The notes under the pieces: generated by a model
What the model was told of the DNA's origin: nothing
The model's input: the letters and a program-made list of their open reading frames with translations, nothing else
Database searches by the model: none
Assembly: GCA_038230275.1 (NCBI GenBank)
Contig: JBBRNO010000018.1
Coordinates: forward strand, 1 to 64,000
Length of the DNA stretch: 64,000 nt
Direction of reading: 5' to 3'
DNA from: JANXXV01 sp038230275
Lineage (GTDB): Bacteria; Acidobacteriota; Terriglobia; Bryobacterales; Bryobacteraceae
Program-made: the position numbers and the translations under genes
Part shown: in pieces, positions 40,955-50,264 of the stretch
Numbering within the stretch: position 1 is the first letter of the stretch
How the letters are laid out: each line of letters starts with the position of its first letter

Positions 40955-41790
40955 GTTTTCTTATTGGCTCGTCTTTGCACTTCCATGAGCATTTCAGCAA
41001 CGGGCATGGAAGGATCCAGATCGCGAGGCTTCCTGCCTGTCCCGTCCATTGACTCTTTGGTGTTCCACTTCGAATAGAGCAACCCAGGAAGAGCGGGGTC
41101 GGCCTTTAAGTAAAGTCTGCTGGGGATTTCGGTCCACTCGTTGGTGCGGGGGCGGTTCGCCAGCCAATAGTAAAGGTGCAGAGTACGTCGTTGGCGTGAG
41201 TGTGGTTTGAGTTTTCCGGAGTGGATACAGCGCCCATGAAAAATAATCGCGGTTCCGGCGGGTCCGGTGATATCGAATTCGTTGCCGGGTTCCACCTGCT
41301 CCGGTTTCATATCAACTAACCGGTTGTGAGTCTCCGGGACGATGCTGAAACAGTGATCGTTTTCGGAAACATCGGTCAGGTAATAAATCACCGAGACGTA
41401 TTGGATCTCCATACGGCGGTTGTAGTCGCGAATCAGGTCTCGATGAAAACCTTTGATATCGCTAGGCTTGGCTGTGGGTTCGCGAATGACCACGGAGAAT
41501 TCTTCGAAAGCGATCTCTTCGCCGAAGTAGCTCCGCAGCGGCCCTAACGTGGCTGGATTCTCAATGGTGAAATCCAACTCGCCGGTGCGGGAGAGAAGAT
41601 CCACGCACTGCATCAGCGAATCATTGAACTTGGCCCACGCCGCGGAATTGGATTCAAGGTCGTTGTCGAGCACGCGGTTTGCCAGCGCGATCTGGGCGGG
41701 GGTGAGTGCGCCGGGAATGACGGCAAAACCCTGCTGCTGGATGAGGCCGCAAATCTCCTGGTGACTTTGGGCGACGGCCGGACTTGGCAT
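40951..41790 (-). CDS. Phytanoyl-CoA dioxygenase (PhyH) family protein, second of convergent pair
   Basis: A 279-residue PhyH-type Fe(II)/2-oxoglutarate oxygenase. HxD is in FHRDLIRDYN near residues 121-123, the distal His in FHGRCIHSGKLKPHSRQRR near 190-200, and RTLHLYYWLANR supplies the expected Arg. It is clearly diverged from its convergent neighbour at 40106-40954 (different N-terminal half and linker), so the two are not a recent duplicate. The tail-to-tail overlap of 4 bases means each 3' end lies inside the other gene. Substrate unknown. Confidence 0.88.
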   Translation of the reverse strand: MPSPAVAQSHQEICGLIQQQGFAVIPGALTPAQIALANRVLDNDLESNSAAWAKFNDSLMQCVDLLSRTGELDFTIENPATLGPLRSYFGEEIAFEEFSVVIREPTAKPSDIKGFHRDLIRDYNRRMEIQYVSVIYYLTDVSENDHCFSIVPETHNRLVDMKPEQVEPGNEFDITGPAGTAIIFHGRCIHSGKLKPHSRQRRTLHLYYWLANRPRTNEWTEIPSRLYLKADPALPGLLYSKWNTKESMDGTGRKPRDLDPSMPVAEMLMEVQRRANKKT

Positions 41791-41882
41791 GAGTGGACTT
41801 TAACAGAAACTCCGGCAGATGAAAATTACACGTCCAGGATGCTGGAAGCGGGATTTTCGATCTGGCTGGAGACGACTACTGT

Positions 41883-42650
41883 ATGGAAGCGGCACTCGAA
41901 ATGGACAGGCTAAAGGACAAAGTTGCGATCGTCACCGGCGGCGCAAATGGAATTGGAAAGGCAATCGCCGATTTATTTGCGGAAGAAGGCGCATGGGTGC
42001 TGGTGGTGGACATTGAGGCCCAGGCAGGCAATGCAACCGTGAGCGAAATTCGGGAACGGGGCGGGTGGGCGGAGTTCTGCCATGGAGACGTCGCAAGCAC
42101 GGCGGACGTTGCGCGTGCGGTGGCAGTGGCCGCGGGCAGGAACGGCCGCATCGACATCCTCTGCAACAATGCGGCGTATCTTGGGCAATTTCACGCCATT
42201 CTGGAATCGACCGACGCGGAATGGAGCAAGTGCATCCAAATCGCTTTGATGGGCAGGCACTACTTCACGAAAGCAACGCTGCCTTACATGATTGAACAGC
42301 GCAAAGGGTCGATCGTTAACATTGTGTCCATCCAGGCTATGGCGGGCATGATGACGTCGGTGGCATACACAGCTACAAAGGCAGCTCTGCTTGGCTATAC
42401 TCTCAGCGCGGCTTACGATTACGGCCCACGGAATATCCGAGTCAATTCGTTGTGTCCTGGAGCGATACAAACCCGGATTTCGGCAAAGGCAGGGGACCCG
42501 CATTATCAGTGGCAGTGCGATGGCACGGTGCTGGGGCGCGTAGGATATCCGCGTGAGGTGGCTTATGCGGCGTTGTTTCTGGCGTCTGACGAAGCATCGT
42601 ACGTGACCGGCGTGACCCTTCCCGTGGACGGTGGATGGACTTCGAAGTAA
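41883..42650 (+). CDS. SDR family oxidoreductase
   Basis: A 255-residue classical SDR. Cofactor loop GGANGIGKAIADLFAEEGAW with Asp at the end of the second strand (VVDIEA) favours NAD. The catalytic set is Ser in SIQAMAGM, YTATK near 160 and NNAAY. The ATG at 41883 or the Met six codons on (MDRLKDK, which matches family starts) can begin the protein. A second SDR follows 9 bases downstream in the same direction; both probably form one operon that reaches a convergent overlap with the TPR gene. Confidence 0.88.
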   Translation: MEAALEMDRLKDKVAIVTGGANGIGKAIADLFAEEGAWVLVVDIEAQAGNATVSEIRERGGWAEFCHGDVASTADVARAVAVAAGRNGRIDILCNNAAYLGQFHAILESTDAEWSKCIQIALMGRHYFTKATLPYMIEQRKGSIVNIVSIQAMAGMMTSVAYTATKAALLGYTLSAAYDYGPRNIRVNSLCPGAIQTRISAKAGDPHYQWQCDGTVLGRVGYPREVAYAALFLASDEASYVTGVTLPVDGGWTSK

Positions 42651-42659
42651 AGTAATCCA

Positions 42660-43442
42660 ATGGACAAACGCAAACTTGAGGGCCGCGTCGCCTTGATTAC
42701 CGGCGCCAGCCGCGGGATCGGCCGTGCGATTGCGCGCGGCTATGCAAAAGAAGGCGCGGTGATTGCCGTCACTGCCCGAACGGAAGGCGGCCTGCTCGCG
42801 TTGGTGGAAGAAGTACAGGCGGCGGGCGGAACAGCGCTGGCGATTCGCGCGGATCTGGTTGACGGCGCGGCGCCGGCGGAAGTCATGCGGCAGGTGCTGG
42901 AAACCTTCGGCACCATCGATATCCTGGTCAACAATGCAGGTATCGGAAGCAGTTCCAGTCCGAGGCCGGTGGTTGATTTCGACGATGAGTTTTGGAACAG
43001 GACATTGACGTTGAATCTGACGGTGCCTTACAAGTTTTCGAAAGCTGTTCTTCCGAGCATGATTGCGAAAAAATGGGGCCGGATTATTAACATCGCTTCG
43101 ATCAATGGCAAATTGCCGGCGCTTCACGGAGCGGCTTATACGGCGTCCAAGCACGGCCTGCTGGGCCTGACGCGGACGCTGGCATTGGAGGTGGCGCGGG
43201 ATGGAATCACGGTGAACGCCATTTGCCCGGGCCCGGTACGAACGGAAATGAATGAACGCCGGGTGGAATACGACGCGAAACGGCTGGGGTTAACGGTGAC
43301 GGAACTGGAGGCTCGCCTCACGCCGATCGGGCGGCGGCTGGAACCGGAAGAGATTGTCCCGATGGCTGTGCTGCTGGCTTCGAACGAATCGGCCGCTATC
43401 ACCGGGCAGGCGTTTAACGTTTGCGGCGGAGTGGCTACTTAG
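42660..43442 (+). CDS. SDR family oxidoreductase (3-ketoacyl-ACP reductase-like)
   Basis: A 260-residue classical SDR. Cofactor loop GASRGIGRAIARGYAKEGAV, NNAG in LVNNAGIGSS, Ser in NIASINGKLPAL and active-site YTASK near 160. The Arg after the second strand (VTARTEGG) suits NADP. Similar sequences are annotated as FabG-like or as sugar/cyclohexanol dehydrogenases; the context does not decide. It is in an operon with the preceding SDR and overlaps the TPR gene tail-to-tail by 8 bases. Confidence 0.88.
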   Translation: MDKRKLEGRVALITGASRGIGRAIARGYAKEGAVIAVTARTEGGLLALVEEVQAAGGTALAIRADLVDGAAPAEVMRQVLETFGTIDILVNNAGIGSSSSPRPVVDFDDEFWNRTLTLNLTVPYKFSKAVLPSMIAKKWGRIINIASINGKLPALHGAAYTASKHGLLGLTRTLALEVARDGITVNAICPGPVRTEMNERRVEYDAKRLGLTVTELEARLTPIGRRLEPEEIVPMAVLLASNESAAITGQAFNVCGGVAT

Positions 43443-44880
43443 CCTGCTTGGCCAGCACCGCCGCGCGGGCCAGCGCAATGCGAGCGCCGGCCGCGTCACC
43501 CTTGTCGCGAAGGGTCATTCCCAGTGCATACTGCGCCTGCGGGCTGTCCGGAGCCAGCTCGGCGGCCCGGCGAAACGCTTTCAACGCATCGTCGATGCGG
43601 TTCAAATTTCGCAACGCCAGGCCGAGGTTGAAGACGGCTTCCAGATACTGCGGATCCAGCTCCGCGGCGAGCCGCAGGTGCTTGGCGGCATCTTCGAACT
43701 GCTCATGCTTTGCCAGCAGGGAGCCTAAGTTGTTGTGCGCCTCCGCGAGCCAGGGATCGAGTTCGAGAGACTTCTCGAATTCGTCTTTCGCCGGCGATTC
43801 CCGATCGGTTTGCAGGTAGACGGAACCGAGATTGAGGTGTGCGCGCGCGTTGCCGGGTTCCAGTTCCAGGGCGGTCTTCAGCTCTCGAATTCCGGCATCC
43901 ACGTCCCCCACGCCCACTAGCGCGAGTCCGAAATACATGTGATTGCCAGCCGAAGCATGCAAAGCCAAAGCGGAACGAAACGACTTCAGCGCATCCTGAG
44001 GCTGACCGGCGCGAAGGTAGCGAATGCCTTCGCTTTGGAGCGCTTGGGCATCCTGCAGCTCCTGAGCGCGTTTCCGCAGGGCGACCACGCGCGCTAGCTC
44101 CTGCTTGCCTTCTTCTTCGTGGTGGTCGCGTAGTAGAGCCTGCGCCAAAGTGTATCGTGTGGCTGCGTCGCTGGGTTCGCGGTTCAAAACCTCACGGCAT
44201 TCGTCGATCACTTTGCTCCATTGGTGTTGAGACATCAGGATGGAAATCAACTGGCGGCGAGCTTCGAGAAGATCGGGGTTGCCGCGGATGGCCGCTTGAA
44301 ATTCAGAAATGCTCGCACTTTCGTCGGCTTGCCGTTTGAGCAGCAACGCGTAATTCAAATGTACGTTTGCATTTGCTGGAGCGAGGCGGAGGGCGCGTTC
44401 GAACAGCGGCTTGGCCTCGGCAGCGTTCCTGTCTCCGATGTCGACCCCCAGATTCATCAACGCGTCCACATGCTTAGGATCCAGGCTGAGTGCCTTCCGG
44501 TATTCCGGAATGCCGGCGCCTTTGCCGGGATCCGCGCGGTCCAGCGTGAGGGCAAGATTGTAGTGCGCACGCACGGAACCCGGCGCGACGGCGACCGCTT
44601 TGCGGAACATGCCGAGCGCCAGTTTCCACTCTTTGCGCTCCGCGTAGGCGATACCGAGCTCGACCAGGATTTCCGCGTTGAGGGGTTCGAGCTCGCGCGC
44701 TTGGCTTAGTTCCAGAATGGCCGGAGACCAGAGACCTTTGTCGCCGTACTCGAGCGCTTTCAGGTAGTGTGCCCGAGCCTCTGGGTTCTTAACCGGGGAA
44801 GCTTCTTCGGCACGAAGGGCAGCGACGTGCGAGGCAGCGACCAACACGATCGTCACCACCGCGGATTGCCGCAGGAACAT
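43435..44880 (-). CDS. Secreted TPR-repeat protein
   Basis: A 481-residue protein with an N-terminal signal peptide (MFLRQSAVVTIVLVAASHVA) and about twelve tetratricopeptide repeats covering residues 30-475, for example AEILVELGIAYAERKEWKLA, GNARAHLNLGSVYLQTD, AEAHNNLGSLLAKHEQFEDA and LEAVFNLGLALRNLNRIDDA. TPR arrays form superhelices that bind partner proteins; no catalytic domain is present. In Acidobacteria such periplasmic TPR proteins often accompany Oar-like TonB-dependent receptors, and here the receptor gene lies divergently at 45123. Confidence 0.85.
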   Translation of the reverse strand: MFLRQSAVVTIVLVAASHVAALRAEEASPVKNPEARAHYLKALEYGDKGLWSPAILELSQARELEPLNAEILVELGIAYAERKEWKLALGMFRKAVAVAPGSVRAHYNLALTLDRADPGKGAGIPEYRKALSLDPKHVDALMNLGVDIGDRNAAEAKPLFERALRLAPANANVHLNYALLLKRQADESASISEFQAAIRGNPDLLEARRQLISILMSQHQWSKVIDECREVLNREPSDAATRYTLAQALLRDHHEEEGKQELARVVALRKRAQELQDAQALQSEGIRYLRAGQPQDALKSFRSALALHASAGNHMYFGLALVGVGDVDAGIRELKTALELEPGNARAHLNLGSVYLQTDRESPAKDEFEKSLELDPWLAEAHNNLGSLLAKHEQFEDAAKHLRLAAELDPQYLEAVFNLGLALRNLNRIDDALKAFRRAAELAPDSPQAQYALGMTLRDKGDAAGARIALARAAVLAKQAK

Positions 44881-45004
44881 AACGTTATTTTACGGAGTTG
44901 CAGGCGTGATTTCAATGCCTTCGCGCTTCGTAGAACCATTAATCGATACCGGAGGAAGGGCGTAGAACTTTCGTCCAGCAACATGGACGAGAACTATAAA
45001 GACC

Positions 45005-45032
45005 TTGACTTACTTTGCGGCAAGAGTAATCT
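45005..45032 (+). promoter_or_regulatory. Candidate promoter of the TonB-dependent receptor gene
   Basis: TTGACT at 45005-45010 and TAATCT at 45027-45032 with a 16-base spacer, about 90 bases before the receptor ATG, which itself has an excellent ribosome site (GGAGGCGAT before ATG). The spacer is one base short of the optimum. Inferred only from matches to the housekeeping consensus. Confidence 0.35.
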
Positions 45033-45122
45033 GAATCTATTAGCTTCATGTTAAGCCTGCGGTCTGTCTTGAAACTTCCTTCGTGTCCAGGAAGCCAATT
45101 TAAACGGTGATTTGGAGGCGAT

Positions 45123-48100
45123 ATGAAAACAACATTCTGTAGTTTGCTTTTGTTTTTCGTCGGGATAGCAGCCATGGCCCAAACTGGCGTCGACGGAACC
45201 ATTTTAGGAGTCATTTCTGACGCCAATGGTGGTGTGATTTCAGGTGCGACGGTCACAGTCACCAATCTTGATACCGGCATTAGGAAGACCGAAATCAGCC
45301 GTTCGGATGGCAGCTTTGAGATAACTGCGCTTCCCTCCGCGCGGTATTCCATTTCCGTAACATTCGCCGGATTCAAAACCTGGAGCATCGAAAAAACCGC
45401 ACTGACAATCGCCGAGCGCAAGAGGGTATCACCGGTTCTCGAGGTCGGTCAAGTGACTGATAAAGTCACGGTAGAGGCGACAACGGACCTCATTCAGACC
45501 GAAAACGCCGCTACTGGTGGCGTGATTCAGTCGAAGACAATTCAAGAGTTGCCTATGAATGGACGCGATGTAGTTTCGTTGGTTGCGCTGGTTCCAGGCG
45601 TTCGTTACGGCGGTAAGGCATTCACCAGTTCCTGCGCGGACGGAAATAACTCGAGCGTCCAGGGATTAGGTCACCGCGACGACCAGACACAATTCAAAGT
45701 CGACGGCGTGTCTTCCAATGCCGTCTGTGATGAAGGGGGCACCGCCATTCCAAATCCGGATACGATTGCCGAGTTCAGAGTTCAGACGTCGAACTTCAGT
45801 GCCGAGAATGGCCGCAATCCCATTCAGATCACCTTGGTCACGAAGTCCGGAACCAACGAGTTTCACGGCGCGGCCTGGGAATTCCTTCGCAACGATGCCT
45901 TCGACGCCCGCAACACGTTTGCTTCCGGCAAACCTAAGCTGCGCCAAAATCAATTTGGCGTTGCCGGTGGTGGTCCCATCGTGCGAAACAAGACCTTCTT
46001 TTTCGGCAGCTACGAGGGTACCCGCATCAATAAGGCCCGAGTCTACAATTCGAACACTGTTACTCCCGCGATGCTGCAAGGTAACTTCGCAGGACTGCCA
46101 ACTATCAAGGATCCCACTACAGGCCAGCCATTTCCGGGCAATCAGATTCCCGCGGATCGGATCTCCGGCGCGTCGAAGTATTTCTTCCCTTATATTTTGC
46201 TCCCCAATGCCGCGGGCAACGTCTTCAAGGCGAATGCAGCGGTTCCGCTTGACGTAAATGAATTCAATCTGAGAATCGATCACCAACTCACGCAGAAGCA
46301 GCGGATTTACGGGCGTTTTTATCACGTCGACACGCCGCAGACCATCCTGGGCTATCAGCCGAGCATTCGGGCCGACGGCGATACGCATTCCTACAGCATC
46401 GCCCTTAACTACGATTACACGATTACGCCGAGCACGCTGCTGAACTTGAGCGTGGGGACGGTGAACGTGGTCAACACAACTACGCCAGGCTGCGGCACTG
46501 GGGGGCCTTGCTCCCAAATTGGAAAAGAGAACCTGACCGCGGCGGCGGGAATCCAGGGCTTCCAAACTGCGGGGCGCGAAGAATGGATAGGGCTGCCTGA
46601 CTCCGTTTCGTTCGCCGGTTATGCGGGATTCTCGTCCCGGGGAGGCTGGGGCGACCCGTCCACTTTTAAGTCCCAAAGTATTAATGGCAATGCAAGTATC
46701 AGCCACGTCCGGGGCAAGCACACTATCGTGGCCGGCCTTCAATACGACCATCTCTACCTGCTGGCGGCTCACGGTTCGTGTTGCTCGAAGGGAACGTTCG
46801 ATTTCAACGGGCAAAACACGGGAAATGGGTTTGCCGATTACCTGCTCGGACTCACCTCGAGCAGCAACCGCGATTATCCGATTCACTCGTTTGGGATGAA
46901 ATGAAATCCCAGCGGCGCGCTGTTCGTCAACGACTCCTTTAAGATCAGTTCTCGCGTTACTCTGGAGCTTGGGTTGCGGTGGGATCATTGGTTCGCAAAA
47001 TCCTTCATCCGCGGCGCGGGTGGAACGTTTGATTTTAAAACCGGCAAATCGATCGCTGCTGAGAACAGCAAGGGCCAAGTCGACCTGAGTGCCCAACCGG
47101 TGGCGCCCTTCTTAGCGAAAGCTACAGAAGGTCTTTGGATTCCCGCCTCGCAGGCAAACATTCCCCGCGGTCTCTTTCAACCCTCCGGCTATTTTTCTCC
47201 CAGAATCGGAATCGCATGGCGGCCGTTTCAGAGTGATAATTTCGTGATTCGTGCCGGATACGGTATCTTTACCAGCAGCTACAGGGGGAATATCACCGCC
47301 TCTTCCATCATTGCGCCACCGTACTGGACGTTCGAATCCCAGTCCTGGAGCGCGGCGCAACTGCAGAGATGGGAAACCGCCTGGCCGGTAAATCCCACGT
47401 CGTTTGTCGCTCCTTCGATCGGCGCGGCAGCGTATGATGTTAAGCCGACAAAGGACCACGAATGGAATATCTCTATACAGAAGTCCCTGCCATTCGAAAC
47501 AGCCGTGACAGTGTCCTACGTTGGGAGCTACGGCACCGATCTCATCGCCGACAATTCTCTTAATAACGTAGCGCCTGGTTTGTACACCAACCTTCAGGCT
47601 GCGAAGCCGTACCCCGCCTTCGGCAGCATCGATCTGTATGTCAACAGCGGGAAGAACTGGTACAATTCGGGGCAATTGAAGGTGGAGCGCCGGTTTGCCA
47701 GGGGCCTCGCCTACACCGCGTCGTACGCGTTTTCGAAGAACATCTCCGAGAACGGCGCCGATGGCATCTGGTCGGTTCCCACTCCATTCGCACCTGCTGG
47801 CTACAACCGCGGAATTGCATCCTTCAATCGCACGCACATCCTGTCGACCAGCGCCATCTGGGAGATTCCGGTGGGAAAGGGCCATTCGCTGGGCGCAAAC
47901 CTGCACCCGGTGGCTGATGCAATCATCGGGGGATGGGAGTTTATTCCGATTTACCTTTACTCGTCTGGCTCACCGCTGACATTCGGCGTGCAGGGTGCGA
48001 CGTTGGGGAACGGCTGGGGTACCAGGCCGAACGTCGTCGGCAACATCTCGGTCTCGAATCCGGGGCCTGGTCAGTGGTTCAACCCTGCGGCATTCGCCGC

Positions 48101-48362
48101 TCCCGCGGCGTTTAAGTTCGGAAGCTCGGGGATCGGCATTCTGGACGGACCCAGTTCGCACATCGCGAACCTCGCTTTGAGTAAGAAGTTCTTCTTTACC
48201 GAACAAAAGCGGTATGCACAGTTCCGGTGGGAGTCATTCAACGCATTTAATCACGTGAACTATGGAGATCCGAATACGACTATCGGACAGGGATCCACTG
48301 GTAAGATTTTCAACGCTGGAGCTGCCCGGCAAATGCAGCTTGCTTTGAAATTCGTGTTCTAA
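45123..48362 (+). pseudogene. Oar-like TonB-dependent receptor with carboxypeptidase-regulatory domain, interrupted by one TGA
   Basis: A signal peptide (MKTTFCSLLLFFVGIAAMAQ), a CarboxypepD_reg-like domain at 22-105 (GTILGVISDANGGVISGATV), a plug (ELPMNGRDVVSLVALVPGVR) and a long outer-membrane barrel with typical SYAFSKNISENG and final QLALKFVF. Such receptors are the main outer-membrane proteins of Solibacter-type Acidobacteria and probably import oligosaccharides or other large nutrients. The frame is 1080 codons long but codon 594 (46902-46904) is TGA, between SFGMK and NPSGALFVNDSFKI; sequence on both sides is in the same frame and family-like. A single change (for example TGG to TGA) explains it. 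If real, only a plug with half a barrel is made. Confidence 0.85.
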
Positions 48363-48370
48363 ACATTTGG

Positions 48371-48407
48371 GCATCGGTGCGACAATGTTGTGTGAGCGCA
48401 CCGATGC
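48371..48407 (+). promoter_or_regulatory. Perfect 10-bp stem-loop spanning the TPR gene start
   Basis: GCATCGGTGC at 48371-48380 and its exact complement GCACCGATGC at 48398-48407 enclose a 17-base loop. It lies 8 bases after the receptor stop and its right arm contains the ATG (48404) of the TPR gene. It could end receptor transcription (there is only a short T run after it) or hide the start codon. Function is inferred. Confidence 0.5.
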
Positions 48408-49321
48408 CTTTCTGCTATACGGTCCTGCTATTTCTCACCCTCTTTCCCTTTCCCCAGTTGGCGTCCGGCCAGCGGAACCTCTACAAAGAAGCTACTGAAA
48501 GTTACCAGCGGAAACAGTACGATCAGGCTTTGTCCCTGGCTGGAGAAGCGCTGCAGGGGGACGGGGATAATCCGGCTTATCTGCACCTGTATGGGGTGAT
48601 TCTGGCCGCGCTGGGACGGTTGGGTCCGGCTGAGGAGAATTTTCGCAAGGCGGTGGCATTTGCACCGGAGCAGCCACTCTACCCTTACGAGTTAGGCGCG
48701 CTGCTGCATAATCAGCGGAAGTATGCCGAAGCGGTTCCCGTGCTGGCGCGCGCGGTGGCACTGGCGCCCGAGAATCTTGGCGCGCGCATGATGCTGGCGC
48801 GTTCGTACGTCTTCAGTTACAATGTGCTGAAACTTCCGAATTTCGTGGAGCTCACGCTCGAGCAGCTTAATTACATTGTTAAGAAAAGCCCGGGATTTCC
48901 GGCGGTTCATCATCATCTGGCGCTGGTGTACATCAACACGGGCGAGCTGGGGAAAGCAGTGGAAGAATTGAATGCCGAGTTACAGTTGTTTCCGGAGAAT
49001 GCGCAGGCACGGCTGGAACTTGGGGAGACGCTGCTGAGCCAGAATGAGAATCGCAAGGCCGTCGAACAGTTGGAGGTCGCGGTGAAGCAGGCGCCCCAGA
49101 TGCCGCCGATTTACTATGCGCTGGGGAAAGCGTATAAGGCGGAGGGGTCTGCTGAGAAGGCGTTGAAAGCTGTGCAGCGCTGCGTGGAGCTTGCGCCGCA
49201 ATTTGCCAGCTGCCATTATTTGCTTGGCCAGCTGTATCGGGAACTGAATCAGACGGAGCGGGCTACGGAACAATTCGACTTGTTCAAGCAGCTGAAGCCG
49301 GCTGGGAGCTTGAATCATTAA
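48404..49321 (+). CDS. Secreted TPR-repeat protein downstream of receptor
   Basis: A 305-residue protein from the ATG at 48404, chosen because it opens a signal peptide (MPFCYTVLLFLTLFPFPQLA); in-frame GTG codons at 48377 and 48392 would lengthen it. About seven tetratricopeptide repeats follow (YQRKQYDQALSLAGEALQGD, LYPYELGALLHNQRKYAEAV, AVHHHLALVYINTGELGKAV, ARLELGETLLSQNENRKAVE). It probably binds partner proteins in the periplasm. The start codon lies in a perfect stem-loop shared with the receptor gene end. Same strand as, and 41 bases after, the interrupted TonB-dependent receptor gene. Confidence 0.8.
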   Translation: MPFCYTVLLFLTLFPFPQLASGQRNLYKEATESYQRKQYDQALSLAGEALQGDGDNPAYLHLYGVILAALGRLGPAEENFRKAVAFAPEQPLYPYELGALLHNQRKYAEAVPVLARAVALAPENLGARMMLARSYVFSYNVLKLPNFVELTLEQLNYIVKKSPGFPAVHHHLALVYINTGELGKAVEELNAELQLFPENAQARLELGETLLSQNENRKAVEQLEVAVKQAPQMPPIYYALGKAYKAEGSAEKALKAVQRCVELAPQFASCHYLLGQLYRELNQTERATEQFDLFKQLKPAGSLNH

Positions 49322-49383
49322 TCCCGGTTGCTGCTTAAGGAAATGGCCGCCGATGCACGCCGATTAACGCGGATGAAAAAATA

Positions 49384-49806
49384 TTAGTCCGGTAGCGCTA
49401 GCAGAATTAGGGCGCAGACCCCGGTTGTGATTCCGAGATAGCCTAACCTTCCTATTGGTTCCTTGTAGAGAATTACCCCAACCGCTACTACCAGCAGCAG
49501 ACCGCCTCCGGTTGCTACCGGAAAGACTACGAAACCAGGTAGGCCACTGACTAGAGCCATTGCCATTCCGGTTTGCCCTAGTAGACTGCAGAGCGCCATT
49601 CCCGAACCTATCGCCAGTTCGTTCGTTTGCGGCTGACGATTGCGGCGGAAGAAAACTACGGCAGCCATTACGAGGCCTGCGGCATACCACCAGGTTAGAT
49701 ACTGTGCCTGATCTACGCTGCCGAGACCCGCTCCGGCCAGAATGCGGAGTCCGAACGCGCCTAGGCCGTTGGTGAGGAACGCGATTGTCATGTAGCGCAG
49801 ATACAT
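49384..49806 (-). CDS. Half-size EamA-family transporter subunit (downstream partner)
   Basis: A 140-residue membrane protein with about five hydrophobic segments (MYLRYMTIAFLTNGLGAFGL, LTWWYAAGLVMAAVVFF, IGSGMALCSLLGQTGMAMAL, VVFPVATGGGLLLVVAVGVI, LGYLGITTGVCALILLALP). This is the size and pattern of one EamA domain, whereas usual EamA (DMT) transporters have two fused domains. The upstream gene supplies another single domain, 2 bases away, so the products probably pair as a heterodimer, as paired small-multidrug-resistance proteins do. Likely an inner-membrane exporter or importer of small metabolites for the neighbouring catabolic genes. Confidence 0.75.
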   Translation of the reverse strand: MYLRYMTIAFLTNGLGAFGLRILAGAGLGSVDQAQYLTWWYAAGLVMAAVVFFRRNRQPQTNELAIGSGMALCSLLGQTGMAMALVSGLPGFVVFPVATGGGLLLVVAVGVILYKEPIGRLGYLGITTGVCALILLALPD

Positions 49807-49808
49807 GT

Positions 49809-50261
49809 TTATTGTGCCTGGGCGATGGACCGCTCTTCGCGAGTTCTTTCCACCCACAAGATGACCAGGGCGGCCACGGCCAGGAACAGGCCCAGTCCTC
49901 GGCGCAGGCTTACGTTCTCGTGGTAGATCAGGATGGATAACACCGTTGGCAGCGCGGTGGAGAGGTTGATCACCAACCAACTTGTGGAGATCTTTCCGAG
50001 GCGAACCCCGCGTTGAAATGCCAGGATTGCCACGGATGCCAGGAATCCACAGCCGATTGCGGTGACCCAGGCGCTTGCGGGAACCTCAATCCCATTTGTT
50101 CCCGTGCGCCATAGCGAGATTGCCAGCATGCTGATGGCTGCGGCTAAGAACAGAATTAGATTCACACCTTCCGGCCGGCAACGGCGGTGGTCTGCTACCT
50201 TGTGCAGAATTCCGAGCATCCCGAAACCCATAACGCCCAGCAGCAGATATAGGTGGGGCAT
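49809..50261 (-). CDS. Half-size EamA-family transporter subunit (upstream partner)
   Basis: A 150-residue membrane protein with about five hydrophobic segments (HLYLLLGVMGFGMLGILHKV, LILFLAAAISMLAISLW, AWVTAIGCGFLASVAILAF, WLVINLSTALPTVLSILIYH, GLGLFLAVAALVILWVERT). The penultimate block LSTALPTVLSILIYHENVSL is typical of an EamA domain. It starts 3 bases after the PLP-enzyme stop and is followed 2 bases later by the second half, so transporter and enzymes form one minus-strand operon (52382 to 49384). The N-terminus has no separate signal peptide. Confidence 0.78.
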   Translation of the reverse strand: MPHLYLLLGVMGFGMLGILHKVADHRRCRPEGVNLILFLAAAISMLAISLWRTGTNGIEVPASAWVTAIGCGFLASVAILAFQRGVRLGKISTSWLVINLSTALPTVLSILIYHENVSLRRGLGLFLAVAALVILWVERTREERSIAQAQ

Positions 50262-50264
50262 GGA

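Noticed and set aside
49340..49380. CGCCGATTAACGCGGATGAA-type tract as a mobile element end
   Set aside because: Short degenerate intergenic sequence, single copy here, no inverted repeats.
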